DNA of 64,000 nucleotides from JAICWP01 sp035278025 (GTDB lineage Bacteria > Acidobacteriota > Terriglobia > Terriglobales > Acidobacteriaceae), in contig DATEJK010000068.1 of NCBI GenBank assembly GCA_035278025.1, forward strand, positions 1 to 64,000, read 5' to 3'. The notes beneath the pieces are model-generated. The model was not told the origin of the DNA. It saw only the letters and a list, made by a program, of their open reading frames with translations, and did not search any database. Positions 8,356 through 16,597 of this stretch are shown in pieces. Positions within the stretch are counted from its first letter, which is position 1; every line of letters starts with the position of its first letter. The position numbers and the translations under genes were made by a program.

Positions 8356-10032
8356 ATGAGCGACATCACCCGGCGTGGTTTTCTCAAAGGAGCGGCGGTG
8401 GCGCCCCTGGTCCTCAAGCCCCTGACGGCCATCGGCCAGCAGGGCCCGCGGACAGAAAGTTTTGACATCGTTGTGGCCGGCGCCGGCCACAACAGCCTGG
8501 TCACGGCCGCGTATCTGGCCAAGGCGGGCTACCGCTGCGTGGTGCTGGAAGGCCGTCCCACCATCGGCGGCGGCGTGAAGACAGCGGAGCTGACCCTGCG
8601 CGGCTTCCAGGACGACGTCTGTTCCACCGCGCAGTACTTCATCCAGTCCAATCCCATGCTGCGCAACAACGAGATTCCCCTGCACGACTACGGGCTGGAA
8701 TACATTGATCCCGACCCCATCTTCCACATGGCATTTCTCGATGGCAGCCACCTTACCCAGTGGCGGGATGTGGAGCGCACCATCGCCGAATTCGCCAAGT
8801 TCTCCAAAAAGGATGCCTCCGCCTACCGCCGCATGTATGAGGAATTCAACTCGGTTGCGCCCATGTTCCGCGACGCTACCTTCACGCCTATTGGCTTCGG
8901 TCCCTCGCTTCCCGAGCGGCTGTCGGCGCACCCGCGCGGCAAGCTGTGGCAGCGCCGCCTGGCCATGTCGGCCTGGGAAATTATTCGCGCCAATTTTGAG
9001 GACGAGCACTCCCTCGCCTTCATGGTTTTTTTGGCGCATATAACTTCGGAAGCACCCGACGCGCCCGTCACCGGGCGGGTGGCTTACTCGCCTTTCGGAC
9101 AGCAGCACTCCGGACGTCCCATGCCCAAAGGCGGGTCGGGAAAATTGGCCGAGGCGCTCGGCCGCTATATTGAGGCCCACCACGGCGTCATCCTTACTAA
9201 CAAGTGGGTAGAGCGCTTCATTATCGAGAACGGCCGCTGCGTGGGGGTGGAGTGCGGCGACGGCACCTCTTACCGCGCCGGCAAGGCTGTGGTATCTACC
9301 TTACACATCAAGCACCTGGTGGATATGGCGCCACGCCAGCTCTGGCCGCAGGACTTCCTCGATGGCGTGGATACATGGCAGGCCGAGGAAGCCATGTTCG
9401 TCAGCCATTACGCTACCAGCGCGGCGCCGGTGTTCCCGCTGGACGGGGGAGGCACCATCTCGCCGGCTGAAACCGGCCTGCTGGTTTCTCCCGAGCGCGC
9501 CTTGCGCGTGGCCCTGGACGACGTCTGCGGCAATATCAACACCGAAGACCCGCCCATGCACTGCATTTGTTGCACCGTGGCCGACCCCAGCCGCGCCCCC
9601 GCCGGCATGCACACCCTCAAGCTGGTTACCTGGTATCCGTACGACATCAAGCAGGGCCCGCAGCACTGGGACGAGATCAAGAAGCAGGTGGCGGAGGCCA
9701 ACCTGAAGCAATTGCGGCGCTTCTGCCCCAGCCTGACGCCAGACAAGTTTCTGGCCGAGTTCATTGAGAGCCCTATTGATTTCGAGCGCATGAACCCGCA
9801 TTTCTGGCATGGCAGCGCGCACGCTGGAGCGCAGAATGCCGCCCAGACCGGCCCCATGCGTCCCATGCCCGGCTGGGCGCAGCACCGCATGCCCATTGCC
9901 GGCCTCTATCAGACCGGCGCCTGCACCTATCCCGGCGGCTCCGTGAGCGGCGCGCCCGGGCGCAACGCCGCCGTGGTCATGCTCAAGGATTTTGGCAGCA
10001 GCATCGAGGCGGTGGTGAGCAGGAAAACTTAG
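8356..10032 (+). CDS. Tat-exported FAD oxidoreductase, phytoene desaturase/PYROXD2-like (copy 2)
   Basis: 558 residues from ATG 8356 (AGGAGC upstream). Twin-arginine signal TRRGFLKGAAVAPLVL; FAD motif GAGHNS near 42-47. Same architecture as copy 1, and nearly every segment can be aligned without gaps, for example GKLWQRRLAMSAWEII, NKWV and MNPHFWHGSAH in both. This looks like a tandem duplication with the cytochrome gene left between the copies. Both copies keep the FAD contacts, so both are probably active, either on related substrates or as a heteromer. Located 17 bases before the secreted hydrolase gene. Confidence 0.85.
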   Translation: MSDITRRGFLKGAAVAPLVLKPLTAIGQQGPRTESFDIVVAGAGHNSLVTAAYLAKAGYRCVVLEGRPTIGGGVKTAELTLRGFQDDVCSTAQYFIQSNPMLRNNEIPLHDYGLEYIDPDPIFHMAFLDGSHLTQWRDVERTIAEFAKFSKKDASAYRRMYEEFNSVAPMFRDATFTPIGFGPSLPERLSAHPRGKLWQRRLAMSAWEIIRANFEDEHSLAFMVFLAHITSEAPDAPVTGRVAYSPFGQQHSGRPMPKGGSGKLAEALGRYIEAHHGVILTNKWVERFIIENGRCVGVECGDGTSYRAGKAVVSTLHIKHLVDMAPRQLWPQDFLDGVDTWQAEEAMFVSHYATSAAPVFPLDGGGTISPAETGLLVSPERALRVALDDVCGNINTEDPPMHCICCTVADPSRAPAGMHTLKLVTWYPYDIKQGPQHWDEIKKQVAEANLKQLRRFCPSLTPDKFLAEFIESPIDFERMNPHFWHGSAHAGAQNAAQTGPMRPMPGWAQHRMPIAGLYQTGACTYPGGSVSGAPGRNAAVVMLKDFGSSIEAVVSRKT

Positions 10033-10049
10033 CAACCTCAGGAGGTTTC

Positions 10050-11066
10050 GTGCGAGGGTTTGTGCTTCTCGCGGCTACGGCGCTTCTCGCTGGAACCGCA
10101 TTCGCTCAGCAGGGCAAGAACGCCAGCATTGATCCCGACCACATTTTCTTCACCAAGCCGGTACCGAACCCGGTCACGGAAATCGTGGAGCCGGTGGAGG
10201 GTTCGGAATTTCCCCTGCACATCATCTACGTGGAAACCGTGGACGGCCTCTACGCGCCGATCGGCCTGCGCAAGCCGTCGGGTAACGGCCCCTTCCCCAT
10301 CGTTTTATTCGCGCATATGAACGGCGGGATGGGTGTGCGCTGGATTCGCGAGTGGACGCAGAACGGAAGCTGGACGCTGGAGCAGTTCCTGAAGGCGGGA
10401 TACGCTGTGGCCTGGATACGCTACCGCGCCGAGGTGGAGGACACCTACGGCAAGCCGCTGGTGGAGGGCAAGCAGGAAGGGCGGCAGATCTTCAGCCGGG
10501 GGCCGCTGGAGTACGAAGACGCCATTGCCATCATCAAGTTTGTAAAGACGCTTCCCTATGTGGACCGGAACCGTGTCGGCTACCTGGGACTGAGCCATGG
10601 CGGCGAAATGCTGATGAAAATTTCCAGCGAGTACCATGGGCTACGCGCGGGTATTGCCAGCGAGCCCGCTTCCATGGACTACCTGGCCAAGCGGCCGCCC
10701 GCGCCAGGCACGCCGCGGGGCCCCGAAACGCTGCCGGTAAACAGCGAAGAAATGCAGCGCAAGGCGACGGCTGAAGCGCGTACCCAGCTTGATATGGCGA
10801 TGGCCATGAAGCGCATAAACGCCATTACCACACCGATCTTCATACAGGGACGCGACCGGGATCACCACCAGGACATTTTCCGGCTCAACTACGAACTGCT
10901 GCGCGAGGCGGGCAAGGAGGTGCAGTGGAAGTCCTACGACCACAACGAGCACGGGTTCATCTTCGTGCGGCGCAACCCGGAAGGCGTCTACGCTCCTGAT
11001 CGCGTCCAGGCGCAAGCGGTGCAAGATGCCATCTCCTATTTCAACCGCTACATGAAGGCACGCTAA
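10050..11066 (+). CDS. secreted alpha/beta hydrolase (dienelactone/prolyl-oligopeptidase-like)
   Basis: 338 residues, GTG start preceded by AGGAGG. Cleavable signal peptide (MRGFVLLAATALLAGTAFAQ). The alpha/beta-hydrolase nucleophile elbow is GLSHGG (Ser182); a candidate acid is Asp269/Asp271 in QGRDRDHHQD, and the catalytic His is in NEHGF (His301). Such enzymes cleave esters, lactones or peptides. As the last gene of the flavoenzyme-cytochrome operon, it may release the substrate from an ester or open a lactone product in the periplasm. The convergent SnoaL-like gene ends 10 bases further on. Confidence 0.82.
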   Translation: MRGFVLLAATALLAGTAFAQQGKNASIDPDHIFFTKPVPNPVTEIVEPVEGSEFPLHIIYVETVDGLYAPIGLRKPSGNGPFPIVLFAHMNGGMGVRWIREWTQNGSWTLEQFLKAGYAVAWIRYRAEVEDTYGKPLVEGKQEGRQIFSRGPLEYEDAIAIIKFVKTLPYVDRNRVGYLGLSHGGEMLMKISSEYHGLRAGIASEPASMDYLAKRPPAPGTPRGPETLPVNSEEMQRKATAEARTQLDMAMAMKRINAITTPIFIQGRDRDHHQDIFRLNYELLREAGKEVQWKSYDHNEHGFIFVRRNPEGVYAPDRVQAQAVQDAISYFNRYMKAR

Positions 11067-11075
11067 GGGCTCGAC

Positions 11076-11984
11076 TTATTTCTCCATCGCGGTTTGCTGG
11101 CTGTAAACCAGCTGCCAGCGCCCATCGCGCTTCACCCAGATGCGCATGGCGCGGTAGGGCCGGGCATGGGTGGTGGGTTGCTGCGTGTCCCGCATAACCG
11201 CCGTATTGCCAAACACCCGCACGTCCATGGAATTGGGCGCCACCGCCCCGATATCCGTCACCCTGCTGCCCTGTGACTGCTTGCGGATGGTGGCCACACG
11301 GTCAGCCTTGGTCAGCGGATTGCCATTCTCTTTGATGTTGAAAACGAACTCGTCGCCCACGTGCCGGGCCCACTCGTCCGCGTTCCGCTGGTTGACCGCT
11401 GTCTCCAGGTCCTGCCATGATGCCACCACCTGCTGTTGCTCGGCGGAACCGTGGTAAGGAACGGTCTTGCACGGGTTCTGGCAGGGCGTTCCCGCCGCTA
11501 CGGTGGCCTGTTCCTGCTTCGCGCCGCCCTCGATGTTGGTTTGCTGGCCCAGCAGGATGCGCCAATTGCCAGCTTCCTTCACCCACACCCTGACAAAGCG
11601 CAGGTGCGCGCCAGGCGTCTTCTGCGCTCCAGTTATAAACATCACATTGGCGTAATCATGCAGCTTGGCTTCAGTTTCGGTGGGTGCGCTCTGGGCCGGC
11701 CCATCCAGGAATTGTTGCTGGTCCACGGTGCGGCCGTCGGCCTCCGTCCAGCCGAAGCCGCTGGCCATCGAGTCTCGAAGGGCTGCCTTGTCCCACTTGG
11801 CCATGGCACGGACGAAGGCCTGGTCAGCCCGCCACACCGCCTGCTGATCTTTGCCCTGCTCCGACGGAACTGCCCGCGCCGCAGCTCCCCCCAAGGCAAG
11901 CGCGGCCACCAGCATCCACCTGATTGCGCCTCGTGAGCCTCGACGAGATCTGCCCCGCGGCATACCCCACACAGCGTTATGCAT
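11076..11984 (-). CDS. exported protein with two SnoaL-like (DUF4440/NTF2-fold) domains
   Basis: 302 residues. After a basic N-terminus and a hydrophobic segment (about 22-38) come two tandem NTF2-like domains: roughly 45-150 (ADQAFVRAMAKWD ... WRILLGQQTN) and 180-300 (WQDLETAVNQRN ... WQLVYSQQT). Each ends with the typical 'VWVK..G.W..L..QQ' strands. Such domains often bind small hydrophobic ligands or catalyse lyase and isomerase reactions, but most DUF4440 proteins are uncharacterised. It starts 24 bases after the FadR-family gene on the same strand and may be co-transcribed with it. An alternative Met lies at 11963. Confidence 0.75.
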   Translation of the reverse strand: MHNAVWGMPRGRSRRGSRGAIRWMLVAALALGGAAARAVPSEQGKDQQAVWRADQAFVRAMAKWDKAALRDSMASGFGWTEADGRTVDQQQFLDGPAQSAPTETEAKLHDYANVMFITGAQKTPGAHLRFVRVWVKEAGNWRILLGQQTNIEGGAKQEQATVAAGTPCQNPCKTVPYHGSAEQQQVVASWQDLETAVNQRNADEWARHVGDEFVFNIKENGNPLTKADRVATIRKQSQGSRVTDIGAVAPNSMDVRVFGNTAVMRDTQQPTTHARPYRAMRIWVKRDGRWQLVYSQQTAMEK

Positions 11985-12008
11985 TGTTATTCGTTTGCCT
12001 CCGGTGGG

Positions 12009-12695
12009 CTACTGCGAGGAATACTTACGGACTTCCTGCAGGTGAGCGCGCATCGCCTGACGTGCGGCTTCAGCTTGCTGTCCTTCGACAGCTCCCAAAA
12101 TCCGCAGGTGGTGCAACTGGCTGCGCCGGGGAGCGCCTTTGATCTGAAATAACCGTATGCGCTCCTCACGCAACAAACCGACAATGGAATCGAGCAATGA
12201 CAGGATGAGAGGGTTCCCCGCCGCTTCGGCGAGAGCGAGGTGAAAATCCAGGTCGGCTTCAATATACCCGTCCGGATTATCCAGGTTTCGGTCCATGGCC
12301 TGGTATGCTTCCCGCATGGCGCGCAGATGCTGCGGCTGCACGCGGGTGGCCGCCAAAGCCGCAATGTGCGGCTCCAGGATGTTCCGTACCTCCCCCAGGT
12401 GGGCGCTGCCGTCCAGTTGCCCCATTTTGGCCATCAGGTCCAAGGACTGACGCATGACCTGCGACATGCCATGGGTAATAAACGTGCCTCTCCCGGAGAA
12501 GGGCTCAATCAAACCTTTTTCGCGCAGCGTTTTCGCCGCCTCCCGCACCGCCGTGCGGCTCACGCCAAACTGCTGCGCCAGAACGTGCTCGCCGGGCAAC
12601 TGATCTCCTGGTTTCATGCTGCCCTCCAGGATCCATTGCTCGATCTGCTGCACGACCCGTTCATAGCGCCGCAGCGCCTGGATTGCCTTGGCCAC
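12009..12695 (-). CDS. GntR-family regulator, FadR (FCD) subfamily
   Basis: 228 residues. Winged HTH at about 12-75 (GDQLPGEHVLAQQFGVSRTAVREA, then RGTFIT), followed by an FCD domain with the metal-binding residues in place: Asp in ADLDFHLALAEAAGN, His in LHHLRI and His in MRAHLQ. It should therefore bind a carboxylate effector, typically a sugar acid, with a metal. It lies between the SnoaL-like gene and the TonB receptor on the same strand, separated from the receptor by a terminator, so it has its own promoter. Nearby receptor 1 and the GatZ-like gene are plausible targets, but this is inferred from position only. Confidence 0.88.
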   Translation of the reverse strand: MAKAIQALRRYERVVQQIEQWILEGSMKPGDQLPGEHVLAQQFGVSRTAVREAAKTLREKGLIEPFSGRGTFITHGMSQVMRQSLDLMAKMGQLDGSAHLGEVRNILEPHIAALAATRVQPQHLRAMREAYQAMDRNLDNPDGYIEADLDFHLALAEAAGNPLILSLLDSIVGLLREERIRLFQIKGAPRRSQLHHLRILGAVEGQQAEAARQAMRAHLQEVRKYSSQ

Positions 12696-12714
12696 GAGTC
12701 CCCCTCCGCCTCAG

Positions 12715-12740
12715 CAGCACTGTTTGCTGCAACAGCACTG
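12715..12740 (-). promoter_or_regulatory. candidate operator upstream of the FadR-family gene
   Basis: The palindrome TTGC-T-GCAA (12724-12732) is flanked by two direct copies of CAGCACTG (12715-12722 and 12733-12740) about 20 bases upstream of the regulator's start codon. This is a compact symmetrical arrangement where an autoregulatory site would be expected. No strong promoter hexamers accompany it, and nothing shows which protein binds. Confidence 0.3.
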
Positions 12741-12760
12741 AGAGCTTGACCCTGTATAAA

Positions 12761-12792
12761 AGCGAGGGCCGAACCGGCGTCCGGCCCTCGCT
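12761..12792 (-). terminator. intrinsic terminator of TonB receptor 1
   Basis: A perfect 11-base stem (AGCGAGGGCCG / CGGCCCTCGCT) with a 10-base loop lies 20 bases beyond the receptor's stop codon. In the leftward direction it is followed by TTTTA, and in the rightward direction by TGTTTTCGTT, so it may act both ways. It separates the receptor transcript from the FadR-family gene. Confidence 0.8.
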
Positions 12793-12812
12793 TGTTTTCG
12801 TTCTTCCCCGGG

Positions 12813-15800
12813 CTAGAAGATCATCTTCAGGCCGAGTTGGATGGCGCGCGCGCCACCCGACCCCAGCACCGGGTTGACGGCGGCGGTGTCCGGCGTGCCA
12901 CAAGCGCAGCCGAACGAACCTGGCGCCGATGGGTCAGAGAACCCGCCCCCAGGCCCATAGCCGCTGGTCCCGCCCCAGGGGTTGGCGAAGTTGGGATGGT
13001 TGAGGACGTTGAAGAACTCCGCCCGGAACTGGGCGGTCAATCGTTCCTTCAACCGGAAATTCTTAGCAACGGAGAGATCCAGGTTGCGGAACCCGGTGTC
13101 GCGGAAAACGTTCCGCCCCAGGTTGCCGAAAGTTCCCAAAGCCGGCGGGGTCATAACCGAATTGCCGGCCATGTAGCAGCCCAGGTTGTTCAGCGAAGCG
13201 ACCGCGCCTGACCCCATGGCCTGGGCCGCCTGCATGCAAGGCCCGGGAATGTTCGGCGAGCAGCCCGTCGTCCCGCCAAACCCGAAGCAGGGAATGGGAT
13301 TAGGACCGCCCGATTTGAAGTCCGCGGGATTGCCGGAGAAATTCCAGCGGTCGGCGAACTCGCCGGTGGCGCTGAGGTCGTTCGCGGAATCGAACGTCTG
13401 CCACGGCATGCCGCTTTGCAGGGTGACGATGGAGTTCAGCTGCCAGCCTTCCAGCAACTGCAGCGGCGACTTCTTGCTGGGCAGCGCGTAAGTGAGCGAG
13501 AGGGTGAAGCGATGCGCCAGGTCGAAGTCGCTGTTTCCGTAGTCGGCCCGCGGCGCCATGCTGTTTTGCGGCAGATACTGATTCCAGTTGTACGACATAT
13601 TGTCCAGCGCGTGGGAGTAGGTATAACCCGTGATTAGGGTTAGTCCGTGCAGGTTACGCGCGTTGAGCGTGGTTTGCAGGCCGTTGTAGTTTGACCGGTA
13701 AACGTTGGTCAGGAAGTTGATGAACTCAAGGTAGGGAAACTGAGCCGCGTACGGCCGGTCAGCATTGGCTTCACAGTGGCCGCAGGCAAGTTCCGCGGGC
13801 GACTGGGGATTGATCTGGTTGATGTCGTAAATGCCGGAGAGCTTAGAGCCGTGATTGCCCACATAGGAAACATCCCAGGAGACATTTCCTGAGAAGGCGT
13901 GCTCGATGCCCAGCGTCCAGTTGGTCACGTAGGGACTGCGGTAATTGCGATCCATGGCCATGATGTCGCAGGGGCCGGGATCGTTACCCAGGCCATCACC
14001 GCACTGCAGAAGGCTGGTGACGTTGCTGGGGAATACCGTGGCCCCGCCGGGAGCGGAACCGTTCCAGTTGAGCGACGATCCGGGAACGGTCACTGCGCTG
14101 GCCAGGATGTTGCCCGGGCCAGGTTGCGTGACCCCATTCACCACCTGGGGAGCGCCGGTGGGGATTACGCCCAGGCCCAGCGTGATGGCGTTCTGGGTAT
14201 TCTGCTGGGAGAGGAACGAGTTCATGGTCAGCACATCGTAGATGAGGCTGCCGCCGGCGCGGACCACGGTAGTCCCGTTGCCGGTAACATCCCAGGCGAA
14301 GCCAACGCGCGGGGAGAAATTCTTGTGGTCAGGCTTGTAGATGGAGCTTATGTTCTTACCCACCTGCTCCAATCCGACGCCGGGCTCAAAGTTGCCCAGC
14401 AGATTGTGCGCCTCGGTCGGTGGCGCGTCATATTCGTAGCGCAGTCCCAGGTTGATGGTTACCTTCCGGGTCGCGCGCCAGTCATCCTGAAAGAAGCCGG
14501 AGTATTCCCATTGTGACAAATCGCGGGTCGGAACACCGGCCAGCAGGATGGCGCGGTTGGGAGTGCCGGACAGAAAATCCTCCAAGGAATTAAACCGGAA
14601 TTCACCCCGGCCTTTCCGCCATGTGCCCTGGTGCACGCGCAAATCCCGCAGCTCACCGCCAAACTTCAGCGCATGTTTGCCGCGCAGGTAGGAGATGTTG
14701 TCCATGAACGAGAGGGTGTTGTCAGGACCGACGTACTTGGGGAAGCTGGGAAAGCCGCCCAGTTCCGTGAATCCGGTGACTTTGATGCCCGGCAGACCGC
14801 CCAAAACCGGATTGGTAATGCCGGTGTTCAAGCCGTAGGCGCTCGGCGGCGTGTTCTGATCGCTGGGAGCGATGCTCAAAGTGTAGCGGGTGTAGCCAAA
14901 GCGCAGGTCATTGACCAGGCGGGAATTGGCGACCCAGGTCTCGTGGGCAGAAAGCGTCTGCGCCCGGGAGTGGATCTGGGTCAAGAAGAAAGCCTGGGTT
15001 TCTGGCGAATCCTCGGCCACCAGTTTGTCGTTGCCGAAGAAATACGAACCGCTCAAGGTGTGCCGGTCGTTGATGTGGTAATCAATCTTGCCCAGCGCAT
15101 TGTTGGAGGCGTTCACATTGTTGAAGCCGCGCGTGATGGAGGTCCCCTGGGTGTCGTTGGGGCCATACAGCGGCAGTAGCTTCAGGCTGACCGGGCTCAC
15201 ATTGGCCATGCCCAGGGCGCGTTCGGCGTCGGGAATGCTGCTGGTGGGGTCGCCCGCCGGATTTGACGGAGTGGCCAGGGAGGCCGTGGTCGGGAGACTG
15301 TAATTGAGGGCATTGCCTACGGTATAACGCTGCCCCTCGTAGGCGCCAAAGTAAAACAGCTTGTCCTTCACGATGTGCCCGCCCAGCGTGCCCCCGTACT
15401 GTTCGAGGCTTACCGGCGTCTTGGGGTCGGGAGTGCGGTTGAAAAAGTTGCGGGCATCGAAGGAGTCGGAGCGGCCAAAGCCGTAGGCCGTACCGTGCAG
15501 TTGGTTGGTGCCGGACTTCAGGCCGACGCTGGTGATGGCGCCGGGTTTCCAGCCGAATTCGGCGGAAGGATTCTCTTCGACGTTGAATTCCTGTATGGCG
15601 TCAATGGGCAGCAGGGTGGCGGCGTCACCCGCAACGGCGGCCGCGTTGGTGACGCTCAGGCCCATGAAGGCCTCGTCATCGCTCACCCCATCCACCACGT
15701 AACCGGTGTCTTCCGGGCGAATGCCGTTAGCCACCTGGGTCCAGGGGCCGCCGCCCGCGTAAACCACAACACCGGGGCGCAAGGACAATAAATTCTGGTA

Positions 15801-16301
15801 GTTGCGGCCGTTCAACGGCAGTTCGTTGATGGTCTTATTGTCCACCGTGCCGCCCAGGGTGGCATTGATGGTATTGACCAGGGGGATCTCTGAGCTCACG
15901 GTCACGGTCTGGTTGGCTTGCCCAGGCTGCAGGCCGACATCCACCCGCACGTCCTGGCCGACTTCGAGCAGGATGTTCTGCCGTTCCTCAGCCTTGAAGC
16001 CTTCGGACTGCACCCGGACCTCGTAGGTTCCCGGGGTTAATCCCGGAGCTGAGAAGGCCCCGGCACTGTCCGTGATCAGGTTGCGGGAGACGCCTCGTTG
16101 CACGTCCGTGATGGTCACCTTGGCCCCCACGATGACGGCGCCGGTGGAATCGTGAACATTGCCCAGGATTCGGCCCCGGTCGGTCTGTCCGAACATGGGG
16201 AGACACACCAGTAAAAAGGCAATGCCTACTCCTACGGCATAGAGAGCTCTCATCGCATTGCGGGGTCCAGCGAGATCCAGTTCTACCGTCGAAGCACCCA
16301 T
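12813..16301 (-). CDS. Oar-type TonB-dependent outer-membrane receptor 1
   Basis: 1162 residues. The start at 16301 is chosen because AAGGAAGG lies just upstream; a second Met at 16253 lacks such a site. Order: signal sequence (to about 39), carboxypeptidase-regulatory-like Ig domain (about 40-120, GRILGNVHDSTGAVIVGAKV), plug (about 125-250, with ELPLNGRNYQNLLSLRPGV) and a large beta-barrel ending in the aromatic beta-signal LGLKMIF. Such Acidobacteriota receptors import oligosaccharides or other large solutes with TonB energy. No SusD-like lipoprotein is adjacent. It has a good promoter of its own and a terminator, so it is monocistronic. The GatZ-like gene diverges from it. Confidence 0.9.
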   Translation of the reverse strand: MGASTVELDLAGPRNAMRALYAVGVGIAFLLVCLPMFGQTDRGRILGNVHDSTGAVIVGAKVTITDVQRGVSRNLITDSAGAFSAPGLTPGTYEVRVQSEGFKAEERQNILLEVGQDVRVDVGLQPGQANQTVTVSSEIPLVNTINATLGGTVDNKTINELPLNGRNYQNLLSLRPGVVVYAGGGPWTQVANGIRPEDTGYVVDGVSDDEAFMGLSVTNAAAVAGDAATLLPIDAIQEFNVEENPSAEFGWKPGAITSVGLKSGTNQLHGTAYGFGRSDSFDARNFFNRTPDPKTPVSLEQYGGTLGGHIVKDKLFYFGAYEGQRYTVGNALNYSLPTTASLATPSNPAGDPTSSIPDAERALGMANVSPVSLKLLPLYGPNDTQGTSITRGFNNVNASNNALGKIDYHINDRHTLSGSYFFGNDKLVAEDSPETQAFFLTQIHSRAQTLSAHETWVANSRLVNDLRFGYTRYTLSIAPSDQNTPPSAYGLNTGITNPVLGGLPGIKVTGFTELGGFPSFPKYVGPDNTLSFMDNISYLRGKHALKFGGELRDLRVHQGTWRKGRGEFRFNSLEDFLSGTPNRAILLAGVPTRDLSQWEYSGFFQDDWRATRKVTINLGLRYEYDAPPTEAHNLLGNFEPGVGLEQVGKNISSIYKPDHKNFSPRVGFAWDVTGNGTTVVRAGGSLIYDVLTMNSFLSQQNTQNAITLGLGVIPTGAPQVVNGVTQPGPGNILASAVTVPGSSLNWNGSAPGGATVFPSNVTSLLQCGDGLGNDPGPCDIMAMDRNYRSPYVTNWTLGIEHAFSGNVSWDVSYVGNHGSKLSGIYDINQINPQSPAELACGHCEANADRPYAAQFPYLEFINFLTNVYRSNYNGLQTTLNARNLHGLTLITGYTYSHALDNMSYNWNQYLPQNSMAPRADYGNSDFDLAHRFTLSLTYALPSKKSPLQLLEGWQLNSIVTLQSGMPWQTFDSANDLSATGEFADRWNFSGNPADFKSGGPNPIPCFGFGGTTGCSPNIPGPCMQAAQAMGSGAVASLNNLGCYMAGNSVMTPPALGTFGNLGRNVFRDTGFRNLDLSVAKNFRLKERLTAQFRAEFFNVLNHPNFANPWGGTSGYGPGGGFSDPSAPGSFGCACGTPDTAAVNPVLGSGGARAIQLGLKMIF

Positions 16302-16333
16302 GGAAACCTTCCTTTCAACAACTGGTCCGGCTG

Positions 16334-16379
16334 CTATACCATCGTACGGATTGCGGAGTCAAGAAATGTTTTTACATTT
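16334..16379 (-). promoter_or_regulatory. promoter of TonB receptor 1 with upstream palindrome
   Basis: On the minus strand TTGACT (16362-16357) and GTATAG (16339-16334) are spaced by 17 bases, a good housekeeping sigma promoter. Immediately upstream of the -35 is a perfect palindrome, AAATGT-TTTT-ACATTT (16364-16379), which suits an activator or repressor site. The remainder of the 296-base divergent region up to the GatZ-like gene shows only a weak TTGGAC/AAAAAT pair near 16434. Confidence 0.6.
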
Positions 16380-16597
16380 GGGGTTAAACGGCACTTTTTT
16401 CCTGTTCGCGCCCATTGGCCTAGTGGACCGACCTTTGGACAGGCCTCCCGTTTTGGGAAAAATGGGCATTGAGATGGGAGGACACCCAGAGGCATTGCCC
16501 AGGTGAACGGGTGCGCCGTGGCGCTTCCCGCATCGTGGCAAAATGTAGCCGGCAGAGCGGGCGATTTTCCCAGCGCCAGAGGCAGCAAAATAAACCA

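Noticed and set aside
6039..10032. Carotenoid biosynthesis by CrtI/CrtO-like enzymes
   Set aside because: Both proteins carry Tat signals and flank a periplasmic cytochrome; no phytoene synthase or other carotenoid gene is present.
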